NCBI GenBank assembly: GCA_024683975.1
Contig: JAIKXR010000171.1
Span: forward strand, 1-43,644
Direction: 5' to 3'
DNA: 43,644 nt
Source: Paludibacteraceae bacterium
GTDB taxonomy: Bacteria > Bacteroidota > Bacteroidia > Bacteroidales > Paludibacteraceae
Positions 17,296 through 25,907 of the stretch are shown here, one piece after another. Position numbers and translations under genes: made by a program. Position 1 is the stretch's first letter. Each line of letters opens with the position of its first letter. The notes under the pieces were generated by a model. That model saw only the letters and a program-made list of their open reading frames with translations, was not told where the DNA came from and did not search any database.

Positions 17296-18502
17296 GCATC
17301 ATTATTGCCTTGCGCAGAGCCTTGATAAATATATCGACATCCTCTTTGTCGTTATACAAAGCGACAGACGCTCTAACCGTACCTGGAACTTGCAGATAGT
17401 CAATCAGCGGTTCAGCGCAATGATGTCCAGTCCTTACGGCTACTCCCTGTCTGTCAAGCAGAGTCCCAACGTCAAAAGGATGAATAAGTCTATCTCCTGA
17501 ATAGACGTTGAACGACACAGCCCCGGCTTTTTCCGTTCCTCTGCTGTAAATGCGGACACCACCCACTTCCGCTAACTGCTCCTCCATATATTGAGTGAGC
17601 GAATTTTCGTAATCCGTCACTTGTTTTCTCCCGATGGAATCAACATAATCTAATGCTGACGCAAATGCACAACTGCCTATAAAATCCGGTGTACCTGCCT
17701 CGAACTTGTACGGCAGTTGGTTGTAAGTAGTTTTCTCAAATCTTACGTGGTCAATCATCTCGCCCCCGCCTTCTGCCGGCGGTAATTTTTCCAACCACTC
17801 TTCTTTTCCGTACAACACTCCCAATCCTGTCGGACCGTACATCTTATGTGCAGAACAAGCAAAAAAATCACAGTCCGACTCTCTCACATTAACCATCAGG
17901 TGCGGTGCCGACTGGGCTCCGTCTATGCAAACCGGTATATCGTGACGGTGAGCAATACTGATAACTTCTTCAATAGGCTGGATAGTCCCCGACACATTGC
18001 TAACTTGCGCCACCGAAATCAAACGTGTTCTGTCCGTTATCAACGCCTCTAATTTGTCAACGTCATATCTTAAATCCTCATCAAGTGGCAGCACTCGCAG
18101 TTTTGCGCCCTTTCTCTCACACAACATCTGCCATGGCACTATATTCGAATGATGTTCTGCCTGGCTCACTATTATCTCGTCACCTCCCCTTACGTATGCC
18201 TCGCCGAAAGAAAAAGCCAATATGTTGATACTGTCTGTCGTGCCTTTCGTGAAAATAATCTCTTTTGCAGACTTTGCGCCCAGATATTCAGCAACTCTCT
18301 TGCGCGCTTGCTCGTGTCTCTCTGTCGCCACCTGGCTTAAATGATGTACACCTCTGTGTATATTGGCATTCCTGTGCATGTATGCATCAGTCATCGCGTT
18401 GAGCATCTGTAAGGGTTTCTGTGTTGTGGCGGCATTGTCTAAATAGACCATTCGTTTGCCGTAAACATCGTCCGCAAGTATCGGAAAATCTTCTCTGTTC
18501 AT
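17288..18502 (-). CDS. sufS: Cysteine desulfurase SufS
   Basis: SufS is the PLP enzyme that takes sulfur from cysteine as a persulfide for Fe-S cluster assembly. The 404-residue protein shows YLDNAATTQKP at the start, SQAEHHSNIVPWQ, DGAQSAPH, the PLP-lysine stretch SAHKMYGPTGLG (about 222-233) and the catalytic cysteine in RTGHHCAEPL near 360, all typical of group II desulfurases. Unusually, the sufB/C/D genes are not adjacent here; only the secreted nuclease follows. It is driven by the promoter at 18522-18553. Confidence 0.95.
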   Translation of the reverse strand: MNREDFPILADDVYGKRMVYLDNAATTQKPLQMLNAMTDAYMHRNANIHRGVHHLSQVATERHEQARKRVAEYLGAKSAKEIIFTKGTTDSINILAFSFGEAYVRGGDEIIVSQAEHHSNIVPWQMLCERKGAKLRVLPLDEDLRYDVDKLEALITDRTRLISVAQVSNVSGTIQPIEEVISIAHRHDIPVCIDGAQSAPHLMVNVRESDCDFFACSAHKMYGPTGLGVLYGKEEWLEKLPPAEGGGEMIDHVRFEKTTYNQLPYKFEAGTPDFIGSCAFASALDYVDSIGRKQVTDYENSLTQYMEEQLAEVGGVRIYSRGTEKAGAVSFNVYSGDRLIHPFDVGTLLDRQGVAVRTGHHCAEPLIDYLQVPGTVRASVALYNDKEDVDIFIKALRKAIMMLG

Positions 18503-18521
18503 TATCCTTGACTTTTTGCCG

Positions 18522-18553
18522 CAAAAATAATATCCTTATGTCGTTCCCGCAAA
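18522..18553 (-). promoter_or_regulatory. Promoter of sufS-nuclease operon
   Basis: Minus strand: TTTG (18553-18550), 20 bases, TATTTTTG (18529-18522), an exact Bacteroidota promoter. The ATG of sufS is 20 bases further, so the leader is very short. Confidence 0.75.
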
Positions 18554-18633
18554 TATTATATTCCTGTTTCAAATCGGAAACAAATGCAAAATAATTATTT
18601 GCACTTTTTTTTCGCCAACCGTCAAATTTTCCG

Positions 18634-18641
18634 TATTTTTG
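18634..18641 (+). promoter_or_regulatory. Probable -7 box for holB operon
   Basis: TATTTTTG matches the Bacteroidota -7 element TAnnTTTG and lies about 44 bases before the holB ATG. A well-spaced -33 TTTG was not found, so the promoter call is moderate. Confidence 0.45.
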
Positions 18642-18684
18642 CGCGCCGCTGAATAAAAGCGGCTGTCAATAGTCTGTTAATCGT

Positions 18685-19827
18685 ATGCGATTTCGCGATA
18701 TCATAGGACAGGAAGATGTCAAACGAAAACTCATTCTCACCGCTCAGCAAGGTCGTGTGCCTCACGCACAACTCTTTGCGGGTAAGCAAGGCGTGGGCAA
18801 ATTCCAACTCGCCATCGCTTACGCGCAATACCTCAACTGCCAAAATCCGACCGACAGAGACTCTTGTGGCATCTGCCCTACTTGTCAGCAGTTCGAGAAA
18901 CTCCAGCATCCAGACCTCCATTTCACCTTTCCTGTCGTCAAAACAGATACGGCCGACACTTGCGATGGCTTTATGGACGGTTTCAGACAACTGGTTCTCC
19001 AAAAGCGCTACTTTTCGCTTGACGACTGGAACAATCAGTTGGGGATAGAAAACAAGCAAGCCGTTATCTACGAAAAAGAAAGCGGCGAAATTCTGCGCAA
19101 GTTATCGCTCAAAGCCTTTGGTTCGGGCTATAAAGTGATGATCATCTGGCAACCTGAAAAGATGAACATTGCCTGTGCCAACAAACTGCTTAAACTCCTC
19201 GAAGAGCCGCCCGAAAAAACGCTCTTTTTCCTCGTGAGCGAATATCCTGAGCGACTCTTGCCAACCATCCTTAGCCGGGTGCAACTTATTCGTGTGCCGC
19301 CCCTGCCGCAACAGCAAATATCGCAAGCACTCGCAGAAAAAGGTGTCAGTCAGCAGACAGCGGGCGATATTGCGCACATCGCACAGGGCAGTTTCTACCA
19401 AGCCTTACAACTCGTTGAGAACAAAGAACAAGAACGATCGTTCTTTGATGATTTTGTTTCGCTTATGCGATGGGCTTGGCTTGTAGGACACCGCAAAGAC
19501 TATGATGCCCTGCTCAGACTCCGTCAATGGAGCCTCAAAATGGCGGATTCAAAAGTAGGAAGGGAAAAACAAAAGGCATTCCTCCAATTCGTGCAAAAAC
19601 AAATACGCGAAAACTTTATCTACAACTACCATACACCGCAACTCAACTATCAAATGCCGCCTGAATCAGACTTCAGCCGTAACTTTGCTGCTTTTATCCA
19701 TTCCGGTAACGTTGAAAAAATAATAGCCGAACTTGACCGTGCAGAGAGACAAATATCACAAAACGGGAATGCAAAAATAATATTTTTCGACCTCTGCCTC
19801 CAAATGATTGTACTCATAAAAAAATAA
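18685..19827 (+). CDS. holB: DNA polymerase III subunit delta'
   Basis: The delta' subunit is the stator of the clamp loader that opens the sliding clamp at replication forks. The 380-residue protein starts MRFRDIIGQEDVKRKL and has an AAA+ domain: a degenerate P-loop GKQGVGKFQLA (about 33-43, Phe where a Thr/Ser would bind magnesium), a zinc-binding cysteine set (CGICPTCQQF near 62-71), KLLKLLEEPPEKTLFFL and the SRVQLIRVPPL sensor region. Non-functional P-loops are normal in delta' proteins, which do not hydrolyse ATP. The C-terminal collar domain follows. It opens a plus-strand run into ricT, gldH, trmB, the OPT transporter and fba. Confidence 0.93.
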   Translation: MRFRDIIGQEDVKRKLILTAQQGRVPHAQLFAGKQGVGKFQLAIAYAQYLNCQNPTDRDSCGICPTCQQFEKLQHPDLHFTFPVVKTDTADTCDGFMDGFRQLVLQKRYFSLDDWNNQLGIENKQAVIYEKESGEILRKLSLKAFGSGYKVMIIWQPEKMNIACANKLLKLLEEPPEKTLFFLVSEYPERLLPTILSRVQLIRVPPLPQQQISQALAEKGVSQQTAGDIAHIAQGSFYQALQLVENKEQERSFFDDFVSLMRWAWLVGHRKDYDALLRLRQWSLKMADSKVGREKQKAFLQFVQKQIRENFIYNYHTPQLNYQMPPESDFSRNFAAFIHSGNVEKIIAELDRAERQISQNGNAKIIFFDLCLQMIVLIKK

Positions 19828-19914
19828 AATTCATATAAAAGAGAAAAAAGTGAACGCAGATACGTCACCTGCAACTCTTAAATAAAAACGAGAAAGATTT
19901 GAGGAGAAATACCT

Positions 19915-20961
19915 ATGAACGACCGATTCACACTCAATAACGACGCTTGTCAGTTTTCTTCCAAAGCCTGTTTCCGCAATTCTGCACACATGCTTCCCGT
20001 TACTGACTATCTGAGCGACCTGCCCGAAAACGTCAACGAAACAGACGTTGTCGAAGTCCAGTTCAAAAACACACGCAAGGGCTATTTCCACAACATCAAC
20101 CATTTGCCGCTCGAAAAAGGCAAGGTCATCGTTGTCGAAGCCAATCCCGGATACGACATTGGCGAAGTGGTTCTCACGGGCAGACTCGTACTCTGTCAGA
20201 TGCATAAAAACCGTATCGACCCAAGCAGATACGAGATTCGTAACGTTCTGCGATTCGCCACCGATGAAGACCTCGCAAAAGCCAAAGAAGCACACCTGCG
20301 TGAACACGACACAATGATCAAAGCACGCCAATTAGCCAAGTCACTTGGACTCGAAATGAAAATAGGTGATGTCGAGTTTCAAGGGGATGGCACAAAAGCA
20401 ATCTTCTACTACATTGCCGATGGACGTGTGGATTTCCGGCAACTTATCAAAGTCTATGCCGAAACATTCCGTATCCGTATAGAAATGAAGCAGATAGGCG
20501 CAAGACAAGAAGCCGGACGTATAGGAGGAACAGGTCCTTGCGGACGCGAACTCTGCTGCTCAACGTGGATGACTAACTTTACTTCGGTCGGCACAGGAGC
20601 GGCACGGCTGCAAAAACTCTCACCAAACCCGCAAAAGCTTGCAGGGCAATGCGCTAAACTCAAATGTTGCCTCAACTACGAAATATCGCTCTACGAGGAA
20701 GCTAAAAAACTGGGCTACTCATTAGGCAACAACGGACAGGACAAACCGGAAGAGGAAGATCTCGGATATCAGAACGTGGTCGGTCAGGAAGACTTCTCGC
20801 GCTTCGACAAAAAGAAAAAGCAAAAACCTAACCGTGATAACCGTCCGTCCACCGACAACCGCCGGTCATGTGACAACCGTCGGAACAACAATGGAAATCA
20901 GCGTGGTAATACCACTCAGCGTAACAATGAACAAAGCAAAAACACTAATAATAATCCTTAG
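19915..20961 (+). CDS. ricT: PSP1/RicT-family protein
   Basis: The 348-residue protein contains the PSP1 domain (about 60-240) and the conserved double cysteine clusters CGRELCCSTW (near 209-218) and CAKLKCCLNYE (near 245-255), which in B. subtilis RicT (YaaT) bind Fe-S clusters in the RicA-RicF-RicT complex that influences RNA processing, biofilm and sporulation. The role in Bacteroidota is unknown. The C-terminal ~60 residues are Asn/Arg/Thr-rich low complexity (repeats of DNR and NN), probably disordered. A purine-rich GAGGAGAA stretch precedes the ATG. It overlaps gldH by 35 bases. Confidence 0.9.
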   Translation: MNDRFTLNNDACQFSSKACFRNSAHMLPVTDYLSDLPENVNETDVVEVQFKNTRKGYFHNINHLPLEKGKVIVVEANPGYDIGEVVLTGRLVLCQMHKNRIDPSRYEIRNVLRFATDEDLAKAKEAHLREHDTMIKARQLAKSLGLEMKIGDVEFQGDGTKAIFYYIADGRVDFRQLIKVYAETFRIRIEMKQIGARQEAGRIGGTGPCGRELCCSTWMTNFTSVGTGAARLQKLSPNPQKLAGQCAKLKCCLNYEISLYEEAKKLGYSLGNNGQDKPEEEDLGYQNVVGQEDFSRFDKKKKQKPNRDNRPSTDNRRSCDNRRNNNGNQRGNTTQRNNEQSKNTNNNP

Positions 20962-21391
20962 TAGTATTCTCTTTGCAAGTTGCACCAAAGGTGTCATCTT
21001 CTCAGAGTTCAAGGACGTGTCTCCCATTGCATGGGATAAGGACTCGGCTGTCACTTTCTCTTTTCATATTGCTGACACTCTTCATCCCTGTAATGTCCTT
21101 CTGCACCTTCGTCACCAAGACAACTACCCATATCAGAATATGTGGTTCTTCCTTTCCTCAATCTCGCCAGACGGAATACCAAAATGCGATACAATCGAGT
21201 TTTTTCTCGCGGACGACCGTGGCAGATGGCTCGGCAATGGACGAAACGGACACATTTCCATGCCTGTGCTATATGAACAGAACTATCTTTTTCCCGATAC
21301 GGGCATCTACTCTCTTTCCATCCGGCACGGTATGCGTACAGGACAATTGCGCGGAGTAACACAGGTAGGCTTGGAATTGCAACATCCATAA
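20927..21391 (+). CDS. gldH: Gliding-motility-type lipoprotein GldH
   Basis: The start at 20927 (MNKAKTLIIILSSILFASC) gives a 154-residue protein with a type II signal peptide and lipobox LFASC; upstream in-frame codons lie within ricT and are unlikely. The rest (WDKDSAVTFSFHI, YPYQNMWFFLSSISPDG, DTIEFFLADDRGRWLGNG) matches GldH, a lipoprotein needed for gliding and T9SS function in Flavobacterium johnsoniae but also found in many non-gliding Bacteroidota. It overlaps ricT by 35 bases and is followed 12 bases later by trmB, a synteny common in the phylum. Gliding is not implied. Confidence 0.9.
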   Translation: MNKAKTLIIILSSILFASCTKGVIFSEFKDVSPIAWDKDSAVTFSFHIADTLHPCNVLLHLRHQDNYPYQNMWFFLSSISPDGIPKCDTIEFFLADDRGRWLGNGRNGHISMPVLYEQNYLFPDTGIYSLSIRHGMRTGQLRGVTQVGLELQHP

Positions 21392-21403
21392 CCACCGCTG
21401 ACA

Positions 21404-22174
21404 ATGAGCAAAAAAAAGCAAAAAAAGTTTCAGGATATGAACACGTTCGAGCGTGTCTTTCAGTGCGGCTTCCACGATGTTCAAACCGGCTCACCTGTCA
21501 CCGGACTTGCCGGTCATTGGAACGAACAAGTATTCCATAACAATTTCCCCATAACACTCGAACTCGGTTGCGGGCACGGTGACTACACGGTCGGTTTAGC
21601 GCGACAAAACCAACAGCGCGACTTCATAGGTATAGACATCAAAGGTGCACGAATGTGGAACGGTGCCAAGCAGGCGGAAGAAAACAGTCTCATTAATACC
21701 GCATTCCTGCGCACCCAGATAGAACTGTTGCCGCATTTTTTCGCTCCCGATGAAGTGGACGAGATATGGATTACCTTCCCCGACCCGCAGATGAAGAAAG
21801 CCACCAAACGCCTGACTTCCACCTACTTTATGCAGCGCTATCAGCAAGTCATGCGGTCTGAAGGTGTCATTCATCTCAAGACCGACAGTCCTTTCTTATA
21901 TGCTTATACACGCGCTATGCTGCAAGAAAATAACTACACAGTTCTTGCTGATACCGACAATTTATATTCAGCGGCCGACTCACCCGTTCTTGACAAAGCC
22001 AAATCGCTCCAGACCCACTACGAGAAGCAGTGGCTCGACCGGGGAATGACCATCAAGTACCTCTGCTGGCAGCTGCAGTCCAAGACCGTCCTGCACGAAC
22101 CGGACATCGAGATAGAGAAAGACACCTACCGCTCCTACGGGCGTGATTATCAGACCAAAAACCAGAAACAATAA
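21404..22174 (+). CDS. trmB: tRNA (guanine-N7)-methyltransferase TrmB
   Basis: TrmB makes m7G46 in the variable loop of tRNAs. The 256-residue protein has the SAM-binding ELGCGHGDYTVGLA near residue 51, FIGIDIKGARMW, the family-typical DEIWITFPDPQMKKATKRL near 120-138 and HLKTDSPFLYAYT. The core matches the family; the C-terminal ~50 residues are extra. Codon use changes inside the gene: up to about 22,010 it is like its left neighbours, after that it is G+C-rich like the OPT gene. It ends six bases before the OPT transporter start. Confidence 0.94.
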   Translation: MSKKKQKKFQDMNTFERVFQCGFHDVQTGSPVTGLAGHWNEQVFHNNFPITLELGCGHGDYTVGLARQNQQRDFIGIDIKGARMWNGAKQAEENSLINTAFLRTQIELLPHFFAPDEVDEIWITFPDPQMKKATKRLTSTYFMQRYQQVMRSEGVIHLKTDSPFLYAYTRAMLQENNYTVLADTDNLYSAADSPVLDKAKSLQTHYEKQWLDRGMTIKYLCWQLQSKTVLHEPDIEIEKDTYRSYGRDYQTKNQKQ

Positions 22175-22180
22175 TACGTT

Positions 22181-24127
22181 ATGGACAACATTCAACTTCC
22201 CGAAAACGCCTCCCGTCCTCTCAAACCGGGCGAGAAGTACGAACCCATCCTGCGACCTGAACAGCAGTTCGCCGAAGTGACCCCTTACAGCGTCAGTCTT
22301 GGCGTGGTGATGGCGGTCATCTTCTCGGCTGCCGCCGCCTATCTCGGACTGAAGGTCGGCCAGGTCTTTGAGGCGGCCATCCCGATTGCCATCATCGCGG
22401 TCGGACTGTCATCCGCGCTCAACCGTAAGAAGTCACTTGGCGAAAACGTCATCATTCAGTCCATCGGTGCCTCGTCGGGCGTGGTGGTCGCGGGTGCAAT
22501 CTTTACCCTGCCGGCGCTGTATATCCTGCAGGCGAAGTACCCTGACATCACGGTCAACTTCATGCAGGTCTTCATGTCGTCATTATTAGGCGGGTGTCTC
22601 GGCATTCTGTTCCTTATACCCTTCCGCAAGTTCTTCGTCCAGGAGAAGCACGGCGAGTACCCCTTCCCCGAGGCTACGGCTACCACCCAGGTACTCGTGT
22701 CGGGTGAGCAGGGCGGCAGCCAGGCTAAGCCTCTTGTATGGGCTGCGGCTGTCGGCGGACTGTACGACTTCATTGTCTCCACGTTCGGACTCTGGACTGA
22801 GAGTCTCTCCACGCGTATGACCGCATGGGGTGAGAGCATTGCCGTCAAGTTCAAGACGGTGATGGCGGTCAATACCAGTGCCGCTGTGCTGGGTCTGGGC
22901 TATATCATCGGACTCAAGTACGCGGCAATTATCGCCTGCGGTTCGCTCTTCACGTGGTGGGTTATCCTGCCGCTGCTGGGCGCAACCGGCATGTCCGACC
23001 TCGACCCGCAGGTGCTTTACACTAATTATGGCCGCAATATCGGCATCGGAGCCATCGCGATGGCGGGTCTGCTGGGTATCATCAAGAACTGGGGCGTCAT
23101 TGCCGGAGCCTTCGGACTGGTCAAGAAAGAGTTCGGCGGCAAGGGCAAAGCCGTGGCGCAGAACGTCCTCCGCACCGAGCGGGACATATCAATGAAACTC
23201 TTGGCAGTCTCTGTCATTGCCGCATTGCTCATTGTGTTGGTCTTCTTCTGGGTAGGCGTGCTGCATAATCTCGGCCAGGCGCTCGTGGCATGGCTCGTAG
23301 TGACTGTCATCGCCTTCCTGTTCACCACCGTGGCAGCGAACGCGATTGCCATTGTGGGCAGCAACCCCGTCAGCGGCATGACCCTCATGACGCTCATCAT
23401 CGCCTCCGTGGTCTTTGTGGCTGTCGGCATGAAGGGCACCAGCGGCATGGTGGCGGCTATGATTATCGGCGGCGTGGTCTGCACGGCGCTGTCGATGGCA
23501 GGCGGCTTCATCACTGACCTCAAGATTGGTTACTGGATTGGCACAACTCCCGCCAAGCAGGAGACGTGGAAGTTCCTCGGAACGCTCGTCAGTGCCGCAA
23601 CGGTGGGCGGTGTGATGATTATCCTCAACAAGACCTACGGTTTCGTGGGTGACAACGCGCTGGTCGCTCCGCAGGCTAACGCTATGGCGGCGGTTATCGA
23701 GCCTCTTATGTCGGGGCATGGTGCGCCGTGGATGCTCTATTTCGCAGGCACTGTGCTGGCGCTCATCCTCAATTTCGTGGGTGTGCCTGTACTGCCGTTC
23801 GCGCTGGGTATGTTCATCCCCTTGCATCTCAATATGCCTCTTCTTATAGGCGGCACTATATCTCATTTCGTATCGCGTGAGCGCAAGCAGGACGGCGAGA
23901 AGGCTCCCGAACTGGCGCAGAAACGCAACGAGAAGGGCACGCTCGTGGCGAGCGGCTTTATTGCCGGCGGTGCACTGATGGGCGTCATCAGTGCTGTGCT
24001 CAAGTTCGCAGGCGCCGACTGGTATCTGACCTCATGGGCGGCATCGTCCGGTGCGCAGATACTCGGCATAGTCATGTATATCCTGCTCATTGCCTATTTC
24101 GTGACAGCAAGCAAAAAGATTAAATAA
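22181..24127 (+). CDS. OPT family oligopeptide transporter
   Basis: A 648-residue integral membrane protein with about 15 hydrophobic segments. The OPT hallmarks are present: SLGVVMAVIFSAAAAYLGLK near 45-65, EYPFPEATATTQVLV near 155-169, NPVSGMTLMTL near 408 and HGAPWMLYFAGTVLALI near 530. The family imports small peptides or metal-peptide chelates, probably proton-driven. The gene sits between trmB (6-base gap) and fba (22-base gap), most likely as part of the same transcript, and is strongly G+C-rich. Exact substrate unknown. Confidence 0.92.
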   Translation: MDNIQLPENASRPLKPGEKYEPILRPEQQFAEVTPYSVSLGVVMAVIFSAAAAYLGLKVGQVFEAAIPIAIIAVGLSSALNRKKSLGENVIIQSIGASSGVVVAGAIFTLPALYILQAKYPDITVNFMQVFMSSLLGGCLGILFLIPFRKFFVQEKHGEYPFPEATATTQVLVSGEQGGSQAKPLVWAAAVGGLYDFIVSTFGLWTESLSTRMTAWGESIAVKFKTVMAVNTSAAVLGLGYIIGLKYAAIIACGSLFTWWVILPLLGATGMSDLDPQVLYTNYGRNIGIGAIAMAGLLGIIKNWGVIAGAFGLVKKEFGGKGKAVAQNVLRTERDISMKLLAVSVIAALLIVLVFFWVGVLHNLGQALVAWLVVTVIAFLFTTVAANAIAIVGSNPVSGMTLMTLIIASVVFVAVGMKGTSGMVAAMIIGGVVCTALSMAGGFITDLKIGYWIGTTPAKQETWKFLGTLVSAATVGGVMIILNKTYGFVGDNALVAPQANAMAAVIEPLMSGHGAPWMLYFAGTVLALILNFVGVPVLPFALGMFIPLHLNMPLLIGGTISHFVSRERKQDGEKAPELAQKRNEKGTLVASGFIAGGALMGVISAVLKFAGADWYLTSWAASSGAQILGIVMYILLIAYFVTASKKIK

Positions 24128-24149
24128 CCAAACTTAAATCCTTATAATT

Positions 24150-25148
24150 ATGGTAAGTTACAAAGAACTCGGCTTGGTCAACACCCGTGACATGTTTGCC
24201 AAGGCCATCCGTGGCGGATACGCCATTCCCGCTTTCAATTTCAATAATATGGAGCAGCTGCAGGCCATCATCAAGGCGGCAGCGGATACCAAGTCCCCTG
24301 TCATCCTGCAAGTCAGCAAGGGCGCGCGCAACTACGCCAACCCGACCCTGCTGCGTTATATGGCGCAGGGCGCTGTGGAGTATGCCAAGGAACTTGGTTG
24401 GGAGCACCCGCAGATTGTGTTGCATCTCGACCACGGCGACTCGTTCGAGCTCTGCAAGGACTGTGTCGATCTCGGCTTCTCCAGTGTGATGATTGACGGC
24501 TCGGCGCTCCCCTACGAGGAGAACATCGCTTTGTCGAAGAAGGTCGCTGACTATGCCCATCTGTACGATGTCACTGTCGAGGCGGAACTCGGCGTATTGG
24601 CAGGCGTGGAGGACGAGGTACAGGCGGAGGAAAGCCACTACACCCGTCCCGAAGAGGTCATTGACTTCTCCAGGCGCACTGGCTGCGACTCGCTCGCAAT
24701 CTCCATTGGCACGTCACACGGCGCATATAAGTTCAAGCCCGAACAGTGTACCCGTGACCCGCGGACAGGACGTCTCGTGCCGCCTCCGTTGGCGTTCGAT
24801 GTGCTCGACGCTATTATGGAGCAGCTACCGGGCTTCCCCATCGTACTGCACGGCTCAAGCAGCGTGCCGCAGGAGTATGTGGACATGATCAATCAGTTCG
24901 GCGGCAAACTGCCCGACGCAGTCGGTATTCCCGAGGACCAGCTCCGCAAGGCATCAAAGTCCGCTGTATGCAAAATCAATATCGACTCCGACTCGCGTCT
25001 GGCGTTCACGGCGGCGGTTCGCAAGGTCTTTGCCGAGAAACCCGGCGAGTTCGACCCGCGCAAGTACTGCGGCCCCGCACGCGACCTGATGACCGAGCTT
25101 TACAAGCACAAGATTATCAACGTACTCGGCTCCGACAACAAAGCCTGA
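24150..25148 (+). CDS. fba: Class II fructose-1,6-bisphosphate aldolase
   Basis: This enzyme cleaves fructose-1,6-bisphosphate in glycolysis and makes it in gluconeogenesis. The 332-residue protein carries IPAFNFNNMEQLQAI, the zinc-site HLDHGDSFELCKDC near 91-104, VEAELGVLAG near 139, SIGTSHGAYKF and VLHGSSSVP near 235, all class II features. The length and the PPPLAFDVLDAI insert match the Bacteroidota type. It closes the plus-strand run from holB and is followed by a terminator (25178-25216). The preference for G/C-ending codons is shared with the OPT gene. Confidence 0.95.
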   Translation: MVSYKELGLVNTRDMFAKAIRGGYAIPAFNFNNMEQLQAIIKAAADTKSPVILQVSKGARNYANPTLLRYMAQGAVEYAKELGWEHPQIVLHLDHGDSFELCKDCVDLGFSSVMIDGSALPYEENIALSKKVADYAHLYDVTVEAELGVLAGVEDEVQAEESHYTRPEEVIDFSRRTGCDSLAISIGTSHGAYKFKPEQCTRDPRTGRLVPPPLAFDVLDAIMEQLPGFPIVLHGSSSVPQEYVDMINQFGGKLPDAVGIPEDQLRKASKSAVCKINIDSDSRLAFTAAVRKVFAEKPGEFDPRKYCGPARDLMTELYKHKIINVLGSDNKA

Positions 25149-25177
25149 TTAGACCATATTTTTGAAAGTATCAGAAA

Positions 25178-25216
25178 ACAGTCCCGAACTTGATAAAAAG
25201 TTTGGGATTGTTTTGT
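25178..25216 (+). terminator. Terminator after fba
   Basis: ACAGTCCCGAACTT (25179-25192) pairs with AAGTTTGGGATTGT (from about 25198) with G-T pairs allowed, a five-base loop, and TTTT follows. It ends the holB-to-fba run before the folE promoter. Confidence 0.8.
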
Positions 25217-25262
25217 ATGTTGCCTGTTCAGTAATAATTTTTGTCAGTTGGTTGTATCTTTT

Positions 25263-25293
25263 TTTGCTATTTAAGACAAACAAACTACTTTTG
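25263..25293 (+). promoter_or_regulatory. Promoter of folE
   Basis: TTTG (25263-25266), 19 bases, TACTTTTG (25286-25293), an exact Bacteroidota promoter, 20 bases before the folE ATG. No riboswitch is visible in this short leader. Confidence 0.75.
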
Positions 25294-25313
25294 TCGCGAA
25301 ATATCTAATCACA

Positions 25314-25898
25314 ATGGACTTACAATCATTCACACCCGATGATGCCTTATCACAAACGATAGGCTCACACGTAAGCGAACTACTGACTTTGATAGGCGAA
25401 GATACTAATCGTGAAGGACTCAGGCGCACGCCCGAACGTGTGGGTAAGGCGTTCCAGTACCTTACCAAAGGCTACAGGGAAGACCCCGAAACCATTCTCC
25501 GTTCAGCCCTGTTCGAGGAAGACTACCGACAGATGGTCGTTGTACGGGATATCGACTTCTACTCGCTGTGTGAGCACCACCTGCTGCCGTTTTTCGGCAA
25601 GGCGCATGTTGCGTATATCCCGAACGGCAAAATCACGGGCTTGAGCAAGATTGCGCGCGTGGTGGACGTGTTCGCCCGCCGTTGCCAGGTGCAGGAGCGT
25701 ATGACCACTCAGATCAAGGACTGCATCCAGAACACGTTGAATCCGTTAGGTGTGATGGTGGTGATTGAGGCGGAGCACCTGTGTATGCAGATGCGCGGCG
25801 TGCAGAAACCCCATTCCGTTACGACGACCTCGGACTTCACCGGTGCGTTCAACCGCCAGGAGACCCGTGAGGAGTTCCTCAAACTGATAAAGGGTTGA
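25314..25898 (+). CDS. folE: GTP cyclohydrolase I (FolE, type IA)
   Basis: FolE converts GTP to dihydroneopterin triphosphate, the first step of folate (and pterin) synthesis. The 194-residue protein has [20 protein letters not shown], the zinc-site [20 protein letters not shown] near 84-103, and [20 protein letters not shown] near 152-171 with the second zinc cysteine. All catalytic residues seem present. It has its own promoter and is followed after 9 bases by an acyltransferase, probably cotranscribed. Confidence 0.96.
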   Translation: MDLQSFTPDDALSQTIGSHVSELLTLIGEDTNREGLRRTPERVGKAFQYLTKGYREDPETILRSALFEEDYRQMVVVRDIDFYSLCEHHLLPFFGKAHVAYIPNGKITGLSKIARVVDVFARRCQVQERMTTQIKDCIQNTLNPLGVMVVIEAEHLCMQMRGVQKPHSVTTTSDFTGAFNRQETREEFLKLIKG

Positions 25899-25907
25899 GC
25901 GGCACGG

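Noticed and set aside
22181..24127. Plus- and minus-strand frames nested in the OPT transporter (for example 23189-23866 minus, 22456-22872 minus)
   Set aside because: High-G+C codon use opens other frames; they show low-complexity His/Arg or Thr/Pro-rich shadows only.
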